A DNA stretch of 64,000 nt from Ancylobacter tetraedralis (lineage in GTDB: Bacteria; Pseudomonadota; Alphaproteobacteria; Rhizobiales; Xanthobacteraceae): positions 186,001 through 250,000 of the forward strand of contig NZ_JACICD010000002.1 of assembly GCF_014195655.1 (NCBI RefSeq), given 5' to 3'. Shown piece by piece: positions 46,772-56,023 of the stretch. The notes below the pieces were generated by a model. It did not search any database. It saw only the letters and a list, made by a program, of their open reading frames with translations, and was not told the DNA's origin. How positions within the stretch are numbered: the first letter of the stretch is position 1; the number at the start of each line of letters is the position of its first letter. The translations under genes were made by a program, and so were the position numbers.

Positions 46772-47806
46772 CTATTGCGAGAAGGTGTTGGTCGCCGGGG
46801 CGGGCGCGCCGATCCACTGATTCTGCCCGTTGCCCGACGCCGCCTGCGGCGTCGCCGGCGCGGCCGGGGTTGCGGTGGCCGGGGCCGCCGTCACGGGCGC
46901 GGCCGGCGCTTCGATCGGGGCCTGCTGTACCACGGGCGTGGAGGGCGCCGACGGGGCCGTGGTGGGCCGCGATGTCTGGGCGGGCGCAGTCTGGACGGGG
47001 GCGCTCTGCGCCGGCTTCGGCCGCGAGGTGCGCGGCCGGGCGGCCGGCTTGTCCGCAGCCGTGGCGCCCTGCGCATCGAAGCCGACATAGACGACATACT
47101 TGTCCAGCGTCGCCGCGTCGGGGCGCGGGAAGGTCACGTCGTCCGCCACGAGGCCGAAATCGACCTGCAGCACGTTGGGACCGATTTCGACCGGCACCGA
47201 ATAGAGCTTGGTCCAGATCGACTTCGGCTCGGGCCCTTCCTGCAGCAAAGCGAGGCGGATCGGCACGTTGATCTTGCCCGGGCCACCCTTGGCGCCCAGC
47301 AGCACGCGGCCCTGGATGCCGATGCGCATGGTCATGTCCGGCGAGGTGTAGCGGCATTCGCGGGCGAACTGGCCGAGCGTCGCCTGGTAGCGCACGCCGG
47401 GCGGCTCCTCGCCCCGGGCCGGCTCCGTCACCTGCCAGGAGCCCGCCCCGCCCCGGACCTGCACCAGCGGGCAGGAATAATCGGGATTGTCCGTCGTCTT
47501 GGGCGTGGGCGACACCGAGCCGCGGATGACCGGGTCGTCAGGCGAGAGATTGGTCGAGGTGGTGGTACCGGACGACGCCACGGTCGTGGTCTGCATCTGC
47601 GACCCGAAAAGGCCCTGGCCATCCGTGCCGCCGGCGCCCATCGGGCCGACATTGCCGTTGCCGCCGCCCGTGCCGGCACCGGCGCAGCCCGCCAGCAGCC
47701 ATGCCAGCCCTGTCGCGGCCAGTGCCGCACGAAGGCGAATGGCCGCGCCACGGGGGCCGTGACCGGTGACGCCCGAAGTTCCGTTCCGCATTTGAGCTCG
47801 ACGCAT
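46772..47806 (-). CDS. Putative lipoprotein of unknown function
   Basis: This 344-residue protein has a lipoprotein signal: a basic start, a hydrophobic stretch and the lipobox LLAGC. A Gly/Thr/Ser-rich linker follows, then a beta-rich domain (about residues 115-245) with segments such as TMRIGIQGRVLLG and VPVEIGPNVLQVDFGLVADD. The C-terminus is a Pro/Ala/Thr-rich tail of about 85 residues. GGGAG precedes the ATG at 47806. I do not recognise a named family; an envelope structural role is plausible. Confidence 0.75.
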   Translation of the reverse strand: MRRAQMRNGTSGVTGHGPRGAAIRLRAALAATGLAWLLAGCAGAGTGGGNGNVGPMGAGGTDGQGLFGSQMQTTTVASSGTTTSTNLSPDDPVIRGSVSPTPKTTDNPDYSCPLVQVRGGAGSWQVTEPARGEEPPGVRYQATLGQFARECRYTSPDMTMRIGIQGRVLLGAKGGPGKINVPIRLALLQEGPEPKSIWTKLYSVPVEIGPNVLQVDFGLVADDVTFPRPDAATLDKYVVYVGFDAQGATAADKPAARPRTSRPKPAQSAPVQTAPAQTSRPTTAPSAPSTPVVQQAPIEAPAAPVTAAPATATPAAPATPQAASGNGQNQWIGAPAPATNTFSQ

Positions 47807-47983
47807 ACAGCTACTCCCGCCCAGGACCGACAAGACCGTCAGCTTACCGGCGCGTCGCCACGCCGGACCCCGTTTCCATTCGAGATATCCAGACCGGGGG
47901 CTCTTATAGCAGGCGATCCCGCGCGGGGGGAACATCCTGCGGCGTCGCCGCATGATTCGTTACCCGGCGTCAACACGGGGAAA

Positions 47984-49408
47984 TCAACCGCCGTTCGGCA
48001 CGACCCCGACCGGTTTGCCGACCAGACTGAACAACAGCTCCGGATTTGCCTTGAGGCGCGCGGCGACGCGCTTCACGTCGTCAAGCGTCACGGCGGCGAC
48101 CAGCTGGTTGCGCACGTCGATGTAATCGATGCCGAGATTGTCGATCTGGATCTGCAGAAGCTGCGAGGCAACCTTGGCGGAACTATCGAAACGCAGCGCG
48201 AAGGAGCCGATGAGGTAGCTCTTGGCGTCGTCCAGCTCCGCCTCGCTCGGCCCGTCGGTCAACAGCTTGAGATATTCGGCGCGGATGAGGTCGATGGCCT
48301 CGCCCGCCCGTTCGTTCTTGGTCGCCGTCCCGCCGAGAATCAGCGCGGCGTGGTCGAGCGGGGCGAGATGGCTGTAGACCGAATAGGCGAGGCCGCGCTT
48401 CTCGCGCACTTCCTTGAACAGGCGCGAGGAGAAAGCCGAGCCGCCCAGCATGTGGTTGAGCACGAAGGCGGGAATGAAATCCGGGTCGTTGCGCTTGAGA
48501 CCGATGCCGCCGAACACCACCGAGGTCTGCGGCACGTCGAGCGTCTTGACCTCCACCGTGCCGAGGCCCTGCGGCACCACGTCGGGCACCGGAGTCAGCT
48601 CGGCCTTGGCCGGCAGCGCGCCGAATATCGAGTCCAGTGCCGGTGCCAGCGTTTCCGCCGTGATGTCGCCGACCACGGCGATCTTGAGATTGTCCTTCGC
48701 CAGCGTGCGCTTGGCGAAGGCGGCGAGATCCTCGCGGGTGATGGTGGGAACGCTCTCCAGCGTGCCCGCCACCGGGCGACCATAGGGATGGTTGGGGAAG
48801 GCCCTCGCCGACCAGCCGAGGCTGGCCAGCGTGGAAGGATCGTTCGCCCGGCGGCGCAGGCTCGCCAGCTGGCCCTGGCGGATACGCTCCACCGCCTCCT
48901 CGTCGAAACGCGGCGCATTGACCGCGAGACGGGTCAGCTCGAAGGCGGGTGCGACATTTTCCGAGAGGGTCCGCAGTGAGCCGCCGATCGAATCGCGCGA
49001 GGCATCGAAGCGCAGCTCGATCGCCTTCTCCGCCAGCTTGTCCTGGAAGCTGCGCGAATCGAGGTCGCCCGCGCCCTCGTCGAGCAGCGAGCTCATGAGG
49101 CTCGCCGTGCCCGGCTTGTCCGCCGGATCCTGTGCCGCGCCGGAGACGAAGGCGAACTCCATCGCCACCAGCGGCAGGGTCTTGTCGTGCACCAGCCACG
49201 CCTCGATGCCGCCGGGGCTCACCACGCGTTGGATGCGCGTGGTGTCGGACTGGGCGGAGGCGGCGGGCGCGAGAGCGATGTTCATGATGAAAAAGGCCGT
49301 GGCGAAAAGGACGGGAGCGGAAAGGATGACGCCAAGCCCCGAGCGGAGCCGGGCGCGCGCGGACGGTTGGGCACCGGCGCGGGCGGAACCGCGTGGCGCG
49401 CGGCTCAC
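47984..49408 (-). CDS. M16 family peptidase-like protein, inactive partner
   Basis: This 474-residue protein has the pitrilysin fold: RIQRVVSPGGIEAWLVHD at the start and HMLGGSAFSSRLFKEVREKR in the second half. The zinc motif HxxEH is absent: the matching region reads GTASLMSSLLDEGAGDL. It should therefore be the non-catalytic half of a heterodimer with the upstream M16 protein. A hydrophobic N-terminal segment (VLFATAFFIMNIALAPAASAQ) suggests export. The GTG start overlaps the stop of the first peptidase by four bases. Confidence 0.9.
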   Translation of the reverse strand: MSRAPRGSARAGAQPSARARLRSGLGVILSAPVLFATAFFIMNIALAPAASAQSDTTRIQRVVSPGGIEAWLVHDKTLPLVAMEFAFVSGAAQDPADKPGTASLMSSLLDEGAGDLDSRSFQDKLAEKAIELRFDASRDSIGGSLRTLSENVAPAFELTRLAVNAPRFDEEAVERIRQGQLASLRRRANDPSTLASLGWSARAFPNHPYGRPVAGTLESVPTITREDLAAFAKRTLAKDNLKIAVVGDITAETLAPALDSIFGALPAKAELTPVPDVVPQGLGTVEVKTLDVPQTSVVFGGIGLKRNDPDFIPAFVLNHMLGGSAFSSRLFKEVREKRGLAYSVYSHLAPLDHAALILGGTATKNERAGEAIDLIRAEYLKLLTDGPSEAELDDAKSYLIGSFALRFDSSAKVASQLLQIQIDNLGIDYIDVRNQLVAAVTLDDVKRVAARLKANPELLFSLVGKPVGVVPNGG

Positions 49409-50808
49409 GAACGCTTCTCCGGCGCCCCGGGCGCGGCGGCGGGCTCGGACGAGGCGGAGGCCGCCGCGGCGGGCAGGAGTTCGCTGGTTACGGCGCGGGC
49501 CGGCACCAGATAGCGGCGGGCAACGTCGCGCAACTGGTCGGCCGTGACCGCCTTGACCATGTCCGGCCAGACCTTCACGTCCTCGACAGTGGATCCGGTG
49601 GTGAGCGCGGCACCGTAGATGCGCGCCAGCGTCGCCTGGTTGTCCTGCGCGTAGATGGCATCGGCGACCAGCCGGGTCTTGGCGCGCTCCAGTTCGTCCG
49701 CCGCCGGGCCGTCCTTGGCCAGCGCGGCGATGGCCTCGTCGAGCGCGGCCTCCAGTGCCTCGGTCGTCACCTCCGGCCGGGGCGAGGCCGAGATGCCGAA
49801 GCGCGTGGCGTCCAGAGCGGTGGACTGGTACCAGGCGCCGGCGCTTGCCGCCAAGCCCTTCTCGACCACGAGGTCGCGGTAGAGCCGGCCGGTCGAGCCG
49901 CCGCCCAGCACCTGCGCCAGCACGTCCAGCGCGACGCTGTCCTCCTTCGCCTGCCGATAGGACGGCACGAGATAGGCGCGGGACAGGTTCGGCTGGCCGA
50001 CGCGCGCATCGGCGAGGATGAGCCGGCGCGCGGCGCGCGGCGTGGGCTCGCTCGGGCGCACCCGCTCGGCGGTCTCGGCGCGGCGCTCGACCTTGCCATA
50101 GGTCTCTTCGGCGAGCGTCTTCACCTCGTCCGGCTCGACATCGCCGGCCACCACGAGGATCGCGTTGTTCGGGGTGTAGAAGCGGCGGTAGAAGGCCAGC
50201 GCATCCTCGCGGTTGAGCTGCTTGATCTCCTCCTCCCAGCCGATGATCGGATGGCCGTAAGGATGGTTCACATACATCGCGGCCTGCGCGGCTTCCGAAA
50301 GCTGGGAGGCCGGATCGTTGTCGGTGCGCATGCGACGCTCTTCCAGCACCACGTCGCGCTCGGGCAGCACGACCTCGTCGGTCAGCACCAGCCCGGTCAT
50401 GCGGTCCGCCTCGAAGGCCATCACCGTGCCGAGGCTCGGCTTGGCGACGCGCTGGAAATAGGCGGTGTAATCCTGCGAGGTGAAGGCGTTCTCCTGCCCG
50501 CCGAGCTTGCCGACCACCTGCGAGAACTCGCCCGCCGGGTGCTTGTCGGTCCCCTTGAACATGAGATGCTCGAGGAAATGGGCGATGCCCGACTTGCCCG
50601 GCTGTTCGTCGGCCGAGCCGACCCGGTACCACACCATATGGGTGACGACCGGCGCGCGGTGATCGGGCACGACGACGACCTGCATGCCGTTGTCGAGGGT
50701 GAATTCGGCGACGTCCGCCGCCTCGGCGGCCTTCGTCGAGGCGAGGGAGGCGGCGATGAGCATCACGGCGGACATCAGCTTTCCAGTCGACAGGGTTCGA
50801 GGCGCCAT
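49405..50808 (-). CDS. M16 family zinc peptidase, catalytic subunit
   Basis: This 467-residue protein has the inverted zinc motif in IAHFLEHLMFKGT, and the downstream Glu ligand region around LEERRMRTDN is conserved. The N-terminus (MSAVMLIAASLASTKAAEA) is a signal peptide, so it acts in the periplasm, probably degrading or processing peptides. I choose the ATG at 50808; an ATG at 50850 would place the palindrome at 50832-50848 inside the coding region. It is coupled to the inactive partner by a GTGA overlap. Confidence 0.92.
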   Translation of the reverse strand: MAPRTLSTGKLMSAVMLIAASLASTKAAEAADVAEFTLDNGMQVVVVPDHRAPVVTHMVWYRVGSADEQPGKSGIAHFLEHLMFKGTDKHPAGEFSQVVGKLGGQENAFTSQDYTAYFQRVAKPSLGTVMAFEADRMTGLVLTDEVVLPERDVVLEERRMRTDNDPASQLSEAAQAAMYVNHPYGHPIIGWEEEIKQLNREDALAFYRRFYTPNNAILVVAGDVEPDEVKTLAEETYGKVERRAETAERVRPSEPTPRAARRLILADARVGQPNLSRAYLVPSYRQAKEDSVALDVLAQVLGGGSTGRLYRDLVVEKGLAASAGAWYQSTALDATRFGISASPRPEVTTEALEAALDEAIAALAKDGPAADELERAKTRLVADAIYAQDNQATLARIYGAALTTGSTVEDVKVWPDMVKAVTADQLRDVARRYLVPARAVTSELLPAAAASASSEPAAAPGAPEKRS

Positions 50809-50831
50809 TCCGGTTACAATATCCGTATTGG

Positions 50832-50848
50832 GTCCCTGATATAGGGAC
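50832..50848. promoter_or_regulatory. Inverted repeat before the M16 operon
   Basis: GTCCCT, spacer GATAT, AGGGAC: a perfect six-base dyad 24 bases before the chosen start. It overlaps the stretch CTATAT on the minus strand, which may be the -10 box, so a bound protein would block transcription. Confidence 0.4.
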
Positions 50849-50969
50849 ATGTCGGCGCAGGCGCCATGAGAGGGCGCATCGAGGGGCGGCATTTCCCGGC
50901 GCGGCGTCCTGAAGAACGGCGCCGTGAGAAGGGGGCGCCAGCGGGATCGGCGCGGTTCGGCATGGGCAC

Positions 50970-50992
50970 GCGGGCAAGGCCGCCCGCTTTTT
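50970..50992 (+). terminator. Terminator-like hairpin on the plus strand with no gene before it
   Basis: GCGGGC, loop AAGGCC, GCCCGC, then five T and G. It reads as an intrinsic terminator only on the plus strand, whereas both neighbouring genes are on the minus strand. It may end a short non-coding RNA started in the region 50809-50960, or be chance. Confidence 0.45.
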
Positions 50993-51336
50993 GTCGTCGT
51001 GTTGGGCTTCCCGTCATCTCCCGGGCCGGACGCGCCAGACGGACGGACCCGATGACGGACAACGGCGCATCTCCGGTGCAACGCACCGAGGGCACAACCG
51101 CGCGGCGGAGTGTGCCACAGTTCGAGCGATGAAAACGGCCGGCCAGATCAATCCCGTGTGAGTCGCCCCCGGTATCGAAGGCATGTCCCGGAAGGCATGG
51201 CCCGGGCGCGGCGTGTGGCCGGAAGTTTGTGCGATGCCGACGAGCGCGCGAACGGCCAGCCCGCGGCGCCGCCCTACGGCATGGGGCCGGCGCGGGCGGA
51301 TCCGCCCCCCCGGTCGAGAGGGGCCGTCGGAGCCCG

Positions 51337-52014
51337 TCAGTTGCGGGTATTGTTCTTCTGCGAGCGGTCGAACCAGTCCGGCAACTGCCAGACGCTCTCC
51401 TCGGGACGCTCGGCGACCGTGCCATAGGCGGCGCTCGATGCCGGCGTCTGATAGCCGACCGGCGGGTCGGTCAGCGTCTGACGCTCCGGCTCGCCCGCGA
51501 AGGCGATCGGCTTCTCTTCCTTCTTGCTGCCCCAGCCGAGGAATCCGAGGCCGCCGGTCGGCTTCAGCCAGTCCTGCCGCTGGGCATTGTTCTCGGCCAC
51601 GAGGCCCGGCTTGGTGGTGATGTTGTTGGCGTTCGGATTGGTGCCGGTGGCGATCTGGGCCGGCGTGAGGGCGCGGGTCGCGTCACGGTCGTTGAAGCTC
51701 GTCGGCTTGCTGGCGACCTTCTGCGCATCGGCGCGCTTCTTGACGTCGTCGTCCTTCGGCCAGTTCGGGTTCTGGGTGATGGCGTCGGCCGCGCGCGGGG
51801 GCGGCAGCGTCTCGCCCGTGGGCGGCACCACCAGCGGCGCGCGCTCGCGATAATCGATATCCGGCGGCGGCGCGGCGACGAGGCCGAGATTGGTCAGCAG
51901 CTGCTCGGTGAAATTGTCTTCCTGGGCGAAGGCAGGGCTCCCGTTGACCAGAACAGCCACGCAGAAGGCGCCGGAAAGCAGGGCGGCGCGCATCGTCAGA
52001 GGTTGTCTCGACAT
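51337..52014 (-). CDS. Exported hypothetical protein
   Basis: This 225-residue protein has a signal peptide (ALLSGAFCVAVLVNGSPAFAQ). The mature part is Pro/Asn/Thr-rich and probably poorly folded: DIDYRERAPLVVPPTGETLP, QNPNWPKDDDVKKRADAQK and WGSKKEEKPIAFAGEPERQT. It ends WQLPDWFDRSQKN. AGGAG precedes the ATG at 52014. I do not recognise a family. It is co-directional with lspA and ileS and 138 bases downstream of lspA. Confidence 0.75.
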   Translation of the reverse strand: MSRQPLTMRAALLSGAFCVAVLVNGSPAFAQEDNFTEQLLTNLGLVAAPPPDIDYRERAPLVVPPTGETLPPPRAADAITQNPNWPKDDDVKKRADAQKVASKPTSFNDRDATRALTPAQIATGTNPNANNITTKPGLVAENNAQRQDWLKPTGGLGFLGWGSKKEEKPIAFAGEPERQTLTDPPVGYQTPASSAAYGTVAERPEESVWQLPDWFDRSQKNNTRN

Positions 52015-52152
52015 TCGGTCATCTCCTGCTTCTGCCGCGAAAGACCCGCTCGTCGGGCGTCGCGCGGGCACGGGCATGTAGAACACGGGGCCTATCGGGC
52101 ACGGGCTCGCCCGCCTCCCATGACGCGCGTCCCGAAGCGTCAACTCTTCATG

Positions 52153-52665
52153 TCAGGACGGCAATTTTGCGGCGCCGCCCAGGAAAGAGTCATACAGAAG
52201 CAGTCCGACACCGGCAACAATCGCGACGTCGGAGAGATTGAACACGTACCAGTAGAAGCCGAAGGCGTGCAGCGAGACAAAGTCGAACACCGCGCCATAG
52301 GCGAGGCGGTCGATGGCGTTGCCGAGCGCGCCGCCGATCAGGAGGCCGAGTGCGGCCGCCTCGATCCGGCGGTCGACCCGGGCGAGCCAGAACCAGAACA
52401 AAACCGCCGCCGCCAGCTTGAGCCCGCCCAGCAGCCACCAGCCATCCGCGCCCTGCGAGAACAGGCCGTAGCTGATGCCGGTATTCCAGGCCCGCACGAA
52501 ATCGAGGAAGGGCAGGATCCGCACGATCCCCGCGTCGCCGAAATCGACGCCGTGCAGCACGGCGAGCTTGGACGCCTGGTCGATCACCAGCGCGGCGAGC
52601 GCAAAGCCGCCGCCATAGAGCGAGAGCGGCCCGGTCAGACGTAGCCCGGCGAGGCGCGGCTTCAT
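52153..52665 (-). CDS. lspA: Lipoprotein signal peptidase LspA
   Basis: LspA removes the signal peptide of diacylated prolipoproteins (EC 3.4.23.36). It has 170 residues and four membrane helices. The two catalytic Asp are in GGALGNAIDRLAYG and YVFNLSDVAI. DQASKLAVLHG marks the first loop. It follows ileS by 33 bases; the pair ileS-lspA is a common bacterial order. Confidence 0.96.
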   Translation of the reverse strand: MKPRLAGLRLTGPLSLYGGGFALAALVIDQASKLAVLHGVDFGDAGIVRILPFLDFVRAWNTGISYGLFSQGADGWWLLGGLKLAAAVLFWFWLARVDRRIEAAALGLLIGGALGNAIDRLAYGAVFDFVSLHAFGFYWYVFNLSDVAIVAGVGLLLYDSFLGGAAKLPS

Positions 52666-52698
52666 GCGGAGAACCTCACGGGGCGCAATAGGACAGCG

Positions 52699-55600
52699 TC
52701 ATTCCGCCGCTCGCCGCGCATTGGCGAGTTCGCGCAGCGCCAACGCGTCGCGCGGCGTCACGTCGGGGAAGTCCGGGTCGCTGCCGACCAGCGGCGAGAT
52801 CTTCCACGAGCGGGCGCATTTCTCGCCCACCGCCTTGGCCGGCACCACCGCGACGCCCGGCACGTCCGGAAGGCGGAACGCCTCCTTCGGCCCGGCATCG
52901 GGCATCAGATGCGCGTCGGAGGTGATGCACACCTCCGCCAGATCCACCGCGCTCACCGCCGCGAACAGGCTCTCGTCGCTGACATGGATGATGGGCGCGG
53001 CCTCCAGGCTGGAGCCGATGCGCTTGGCGGCGCGCTCCACTTCCAGCGCGCCGAGCACCACGCGGCGCACGAGGCGGATCTTGCGCCACTCGTCGGTCAG
53101 CGTCTCGTCGCGCCACTTGGCCGGCGTCTCGGGGAAGAGCTGGAGATGCACCGAATCCGTCTCGGAGGGGAAACGGGCGAGCCAGGTTTCCTCGGCCGTG
53201 AAGGGCAGGATCGGCGCCAGCCACAGAACGAGGCGGTTGAACACCTCGTCCAGCACGGTCAGGCACGCCCGGCGCGTCACCGAGGAGATCGGGTCGCAAT
53301 AGAGCGCATCCTTGCGCACGTCGAAATAGAAGGCCGACAGCTCGGTCGTCATGAAGGACGACAGCGCCGCATGCACGCGCTTGAAGTCGAACGCGGCATA
53401 GGACGCGCGCACCTGCCGGTCGAGCTCGTGCACCCGGTGCAGAACCATGCGCTCCAGCGCCGGCATGTCGGCATAGGCGACGCGCTCGGCCTCGCGGTAA
53501 TGGTGCAGCGAGCCCAAGAGCCAGCGCAGCGTGTTGCGCAGCTTGCGATAGGTCTCGACCGTGGTCTTGAGGATTTCCGGCCCGATGCGCAGATCGTCGG
53601 AATAGTCGGAGGCGCAGACCCACAGGCGCAATATGTCGGCGCCGGAGGACTTGATCACCTCCTGCGGGGCGACGACGTTGCCGACCGATTTCGACATCTT
53701 GCGGCCCTGCTCGTCGAGCACGAAGCCATGCGTCAGCACCACGTCATAGGGCGGGCGCGCCCGCGTGCCGCAGCTCTCCAAGAGCGAGGAGTGGAACCAG
53801 CCGCGATGCTGGTCCGAGCCTTCCAGATACATCACCCGGTCCGGCCCGCCCTGGAACGCGCGGTTCACCTTCAGGTCTTCGCGCACTTCCAGCGTGAAGG
53901 CGTGGGTGGAGCCCGAATCGAACCACACGTCGAGAATGTCGTCGACCTTGTGCCATTCGTTCGAGCTGTGGTCGTGCCCAAGGAAGCGCTGGGCGGCGCC
54001 GTCCTTGTACCAGGCGTCCGCGCCCTCGGTGGCGAAGGCGTCCGCGATGCGCTGGTTGACGGCGTCGTCGCGCAGGATCTCGACCGTGCCGTCGCCCTTG
54101 TCCTTCACGAACACGGCGATCGGCACGCCCCAGGCGCGCTGGCGCGACACCACCCAGTCCGGGCGGTTCTCGATCATGCCGGTGATGCGGTTCTGGCCCG
54201 AAGCCGGCACCCAGTCGACGCGTGCGATACCGCCGAGCGCGCGGGCGCGGAGCGTGTCGCCGGAGGTGGAGGAGCCATCGCTCGCCGCGATGTCCTTGTC
54301 CATCGCGATGAACCATTGCGGCGTGTTGCGGAAGATGATCGGCGCCTTGGAGCGCCACGAATGCGGGTACTGGTGCTTCAGCCGGCCGCGCGCCAGCAGC
54401 CGGTCGGCGGCGAGCAGCGTCTTGATGACGAGGTCGTTGGCGTCGCCATCCCGGCCCTTGTCGTCCATCACCCGATGGCCGGCGAACAGCGGCACATGCT
54501 CGTAATAGCGCCCGTCCGGGCCGACCGTGTGCGGGACATCGCCGAGCTTCTCGGCGACGTAGAGATTGAAGTCGTCGGCGCCATGGCCCGGGGCTATGTG
54601 CACGAAGCCGGTACCGGCGTCGTCGGTGACATAGTCGCCGGCGACCACGGGAACGGGGAAATCGAAATAGCCGTCCGTGCCCTCGACGCCCTTCAGCGGA
54701 TGGGCGCAGACGAGATGGGTCGGGTCGACCTCCTTGTGGCGCTCATAGCCGGTGACACGCGCGGCCTTGAACACCTCGTCCGCCAGCTTGTCGGCGACGA
54801 TGAAATGCTCTCCCACCTTCGCCCAATTGTCGGCGGGAGCCTCCGTCACCTCGTAGACGGCGTAGGTCACGTCCTTGGAGAAGGCGATGGCCCGGTTGCC
54901 CGGAATGGTCCAGGGCGTGGTCGTCCAGATGACGATGGACGCGCCCTCATAGGAGGGGAACAGGTGGATGTCGTCGGCTTCGCTGGCCGGCTTCAGTCCC
55001 TTGGGCAGGCCGCCGGCGGTGGCCGCGCTCTCGCGATAGCCGGTCACGGGGAACTTCACGAAGATCGTGGTCGACTGGTGGTCGTGATACTCGACCTCGG
55101 CTTCGGCCAGAGCGGTGCGCTCGACCACCGACCACATCACCGGCTTGGAGCCGCGATAGAGCAGGCCGTTGCTGGCGAACTTGATGATCTCGCGGGCGAT
55201 CTGCGCCTCGGCGTCGAAGCTCATCGTGGCATAGGGGTGCGACCAGTCGCCCTCGACGCCGAGCCGCTTGAACTCCTCGCGCTGGATGTCGAGCCAGCTG
55301 GCGGCAAAGGCCCGGCATTCCTGGCGGAATTCGACGACCGGCACCTCGTCCTTGTTCTTGCCCCTCGCGCGGTACTGCTCCTCGATCTTCCACTCGATCG
55401 GCAGGCCGTGGCAGTCCCAGCCCGGCACATAGTTGGAATCGTGGCCAAGCGCGCCTTGAGAGCGCACCACCACGTCCTTCAGGATCTTGTTCAGCGCGTG
55501 GCCGATATGGATGTTGCCATTGGCATAGGGCGGGCCGTCATGCAGCACGAAGCGCGGGCGGCCCTCGCCGGCCTTGCGCTGCTGGGCGTAGAGGTCGATG

Positions 55601-55758
55601 CGCTGCCAGCGGGCCAGCAGTTCCGGCTCGCGCTGGGGCAGGCCCGCGCGCATGGGGAAATCGGTCTGCGGCAGGAACAGGGTCGACGAATAATCGCGCG
55701 CCTTCGCCTCCTCGGCAGGCTCGTTCGCGGATCGACCATCGCTGTTGCGGCTCGTCAT
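52699..55758 (-). CDS. ileS: Isoleucyl-tRNA synthetase IleS
   Basis: IleS charges tRNA-Ile (EC 6.1.1.5). It has 1,019 residues from the ATG at 55758, which has GGAG eight bases upstream. The ATP motifs are [10 protein letters not shown] (residues 82-91) and [12 protein letters not shown] (near 685). The editing domain includes [19 protein letters not shown]. The C-terminal zinc site is eroded: of the four cysteines in the E. coli enzyme only the one in [11 protein letters not shown] remains, followed by [11 protein letters not shown]. No T-box leader is seen. A large palindromic repeat lies upstream. Confidence 0.97.
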   Translation of the reverse strand: MTSRNSDGRSANEPAEEAKARDYSSTLFLPQTDFPMRAGLPQREPELLARWQRIDLYAQQRKAGEGRPRFVLHDGPPYANGNIHIGHALNKILKDVVVRSQGALGHDSNYVPGWDCHGLPIEWKIEEQYRARGKNKDEVPVVEFRQECRAFAASWLDIQREEFKRLGVEGDWSHPYATMSFDAEAQIAREIIKFASNGLLYRGSKPVMWSVVERTALAEAEVEYHDHQSTTIFVKFPVTGYRESAATAGGLPKGLKPASEADDIHLFPSYEGASIVIWTTTPWTIPGNRAIAFSKDVTYAVYEVTEAPADNWAKVGEHFIVADKLADEVFKAARVTGYERHKEVDPTHLVCAHPLKGVEGTDGYFDFPVPVVAGDYVTDDAGTGFVHIAPGHGADDFNLYVAEKLGDVPHTVGPDGRYYEHVPLFAGHRVMDDKGRDGDANDLVIKTLLAADRLLARGRLKHQYPHSWRSKAPIIFRNTPQWFIAMDKDIAASDGSSTSGDTLRARALGGIARVDWVPASGQNRITGMIENRPDWVVSRQRAWGVPIAVFVKDKGDGTVEILRDDAVNQRIADAFATEGADAWYKDGAAQRFLGHDHSSNEWHKVDDILDVWFDSGSTHAFTLEVREDLKVNRAFQGGPDRVMYLEGSDQHRGWFHSSLLESCGTRARPPYDVVLTHGFVLDEQGRKMSKSVGNVVAPQEVIKSSGADILRLWVCASDYSDDLRIGPEILKTTVETYRKLRNTLRWLLGSLHHYREAERVAYADMPALERMVLHRVHELDRQVRASYAAFDFKRVHAALSSFMTTELSAFYFDVRKDALYCDPISSVTRRACLTVLDEVFNRLVLWLAPILPFTAEETWLARFPSETDSVHLQLFPETPAKWRDETLTDEWRKIRLVRRVVLGALEVERAAKRIGSSLEAAPIIHVSDESLFAAVSAVDLAEVCITSDAHLMPDAGPKEAFRLPDVPGVAVVPAKAVGEKCARSWKISPLVGSDPDFPDVTPRDALALRELANARRAAE

Positions 55759-55880
55759 GACGGACTCCTTCACTCGCCGCACGGTTTAAGCGCAGCGGCA
55801 AGGCGGTGCAAGGGCGGGGATGGTGGGGGCGTAAGGGCGATGGGCCAAAGAGTTTATATGGCCGAAGAGTCTCTCCTGGC

Positions 55881-55973
55881 TCCCGGATCGGCGCTGCACG
55901 TTGTCCAGCTTGTCCGGGAAACAGCAGCCTCGTTTCCCGGACAAGGTGCGCGAAGCGCAACGCCGATCCGGGA
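55881..55973. repeat. 93-bp nested palindrome between ribF and ileS
   Basis: Outer arms TCCCGGATCGGCG and CGCCGATCCGGGA (13 bases) and inner arms CTTGTCCGGGAAAC and GTTTCCCGGACAAG (14 bases) are both perfect complements. The loop is nine bases. The layout suggests a dispersed palindromic element of a type recalled from Rhizobiales. It lies 123 bases before the ileS start and could separate ribF from ileS transcription. Confidence 0.85.
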
Positions 55974-56023
55974 CCCAGCGCGGGACTCGTCGGCTGGCGC
56001 GAGATTGTTCGGCTGACCCCTCT

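Larger units (their letters stand above)
50809..51336. other. Intergenic region upstream of the M16 pair
   Basis: This 528-base gap is the longest without a gene. Small open frames on both strands are Arg/Pro-rich shadows without ribosome sites. It contains the palindrome at 50832-50848, a plus-strand terminator-like hairpin at 50970-50992 and GC-rich sequence of no clear type up to the exported protein gene. Confidence 0.55.

Noticed and set aside
47984-50977. 997-residue continuous frame over both M16 genes
   Set aside because: Only its last 474 codons match the M16 fold. The rest is the first peptidase gene in a wrong frame; the real start is the GTG at 49408.
50866-51132. Small plus-strand open frame of 88 codons upstream of the M16 genes
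   Set aside because: It is Arg/Pro-rich, lacks a ribosome site and runs through the terminator-like hairpin.
55759-56023. T-box riboswitch before ileS
   Set aside because: No T-box sequence (TGGxACCGCG type) or terminator is visible; the region holds a repeat palindrome instead.
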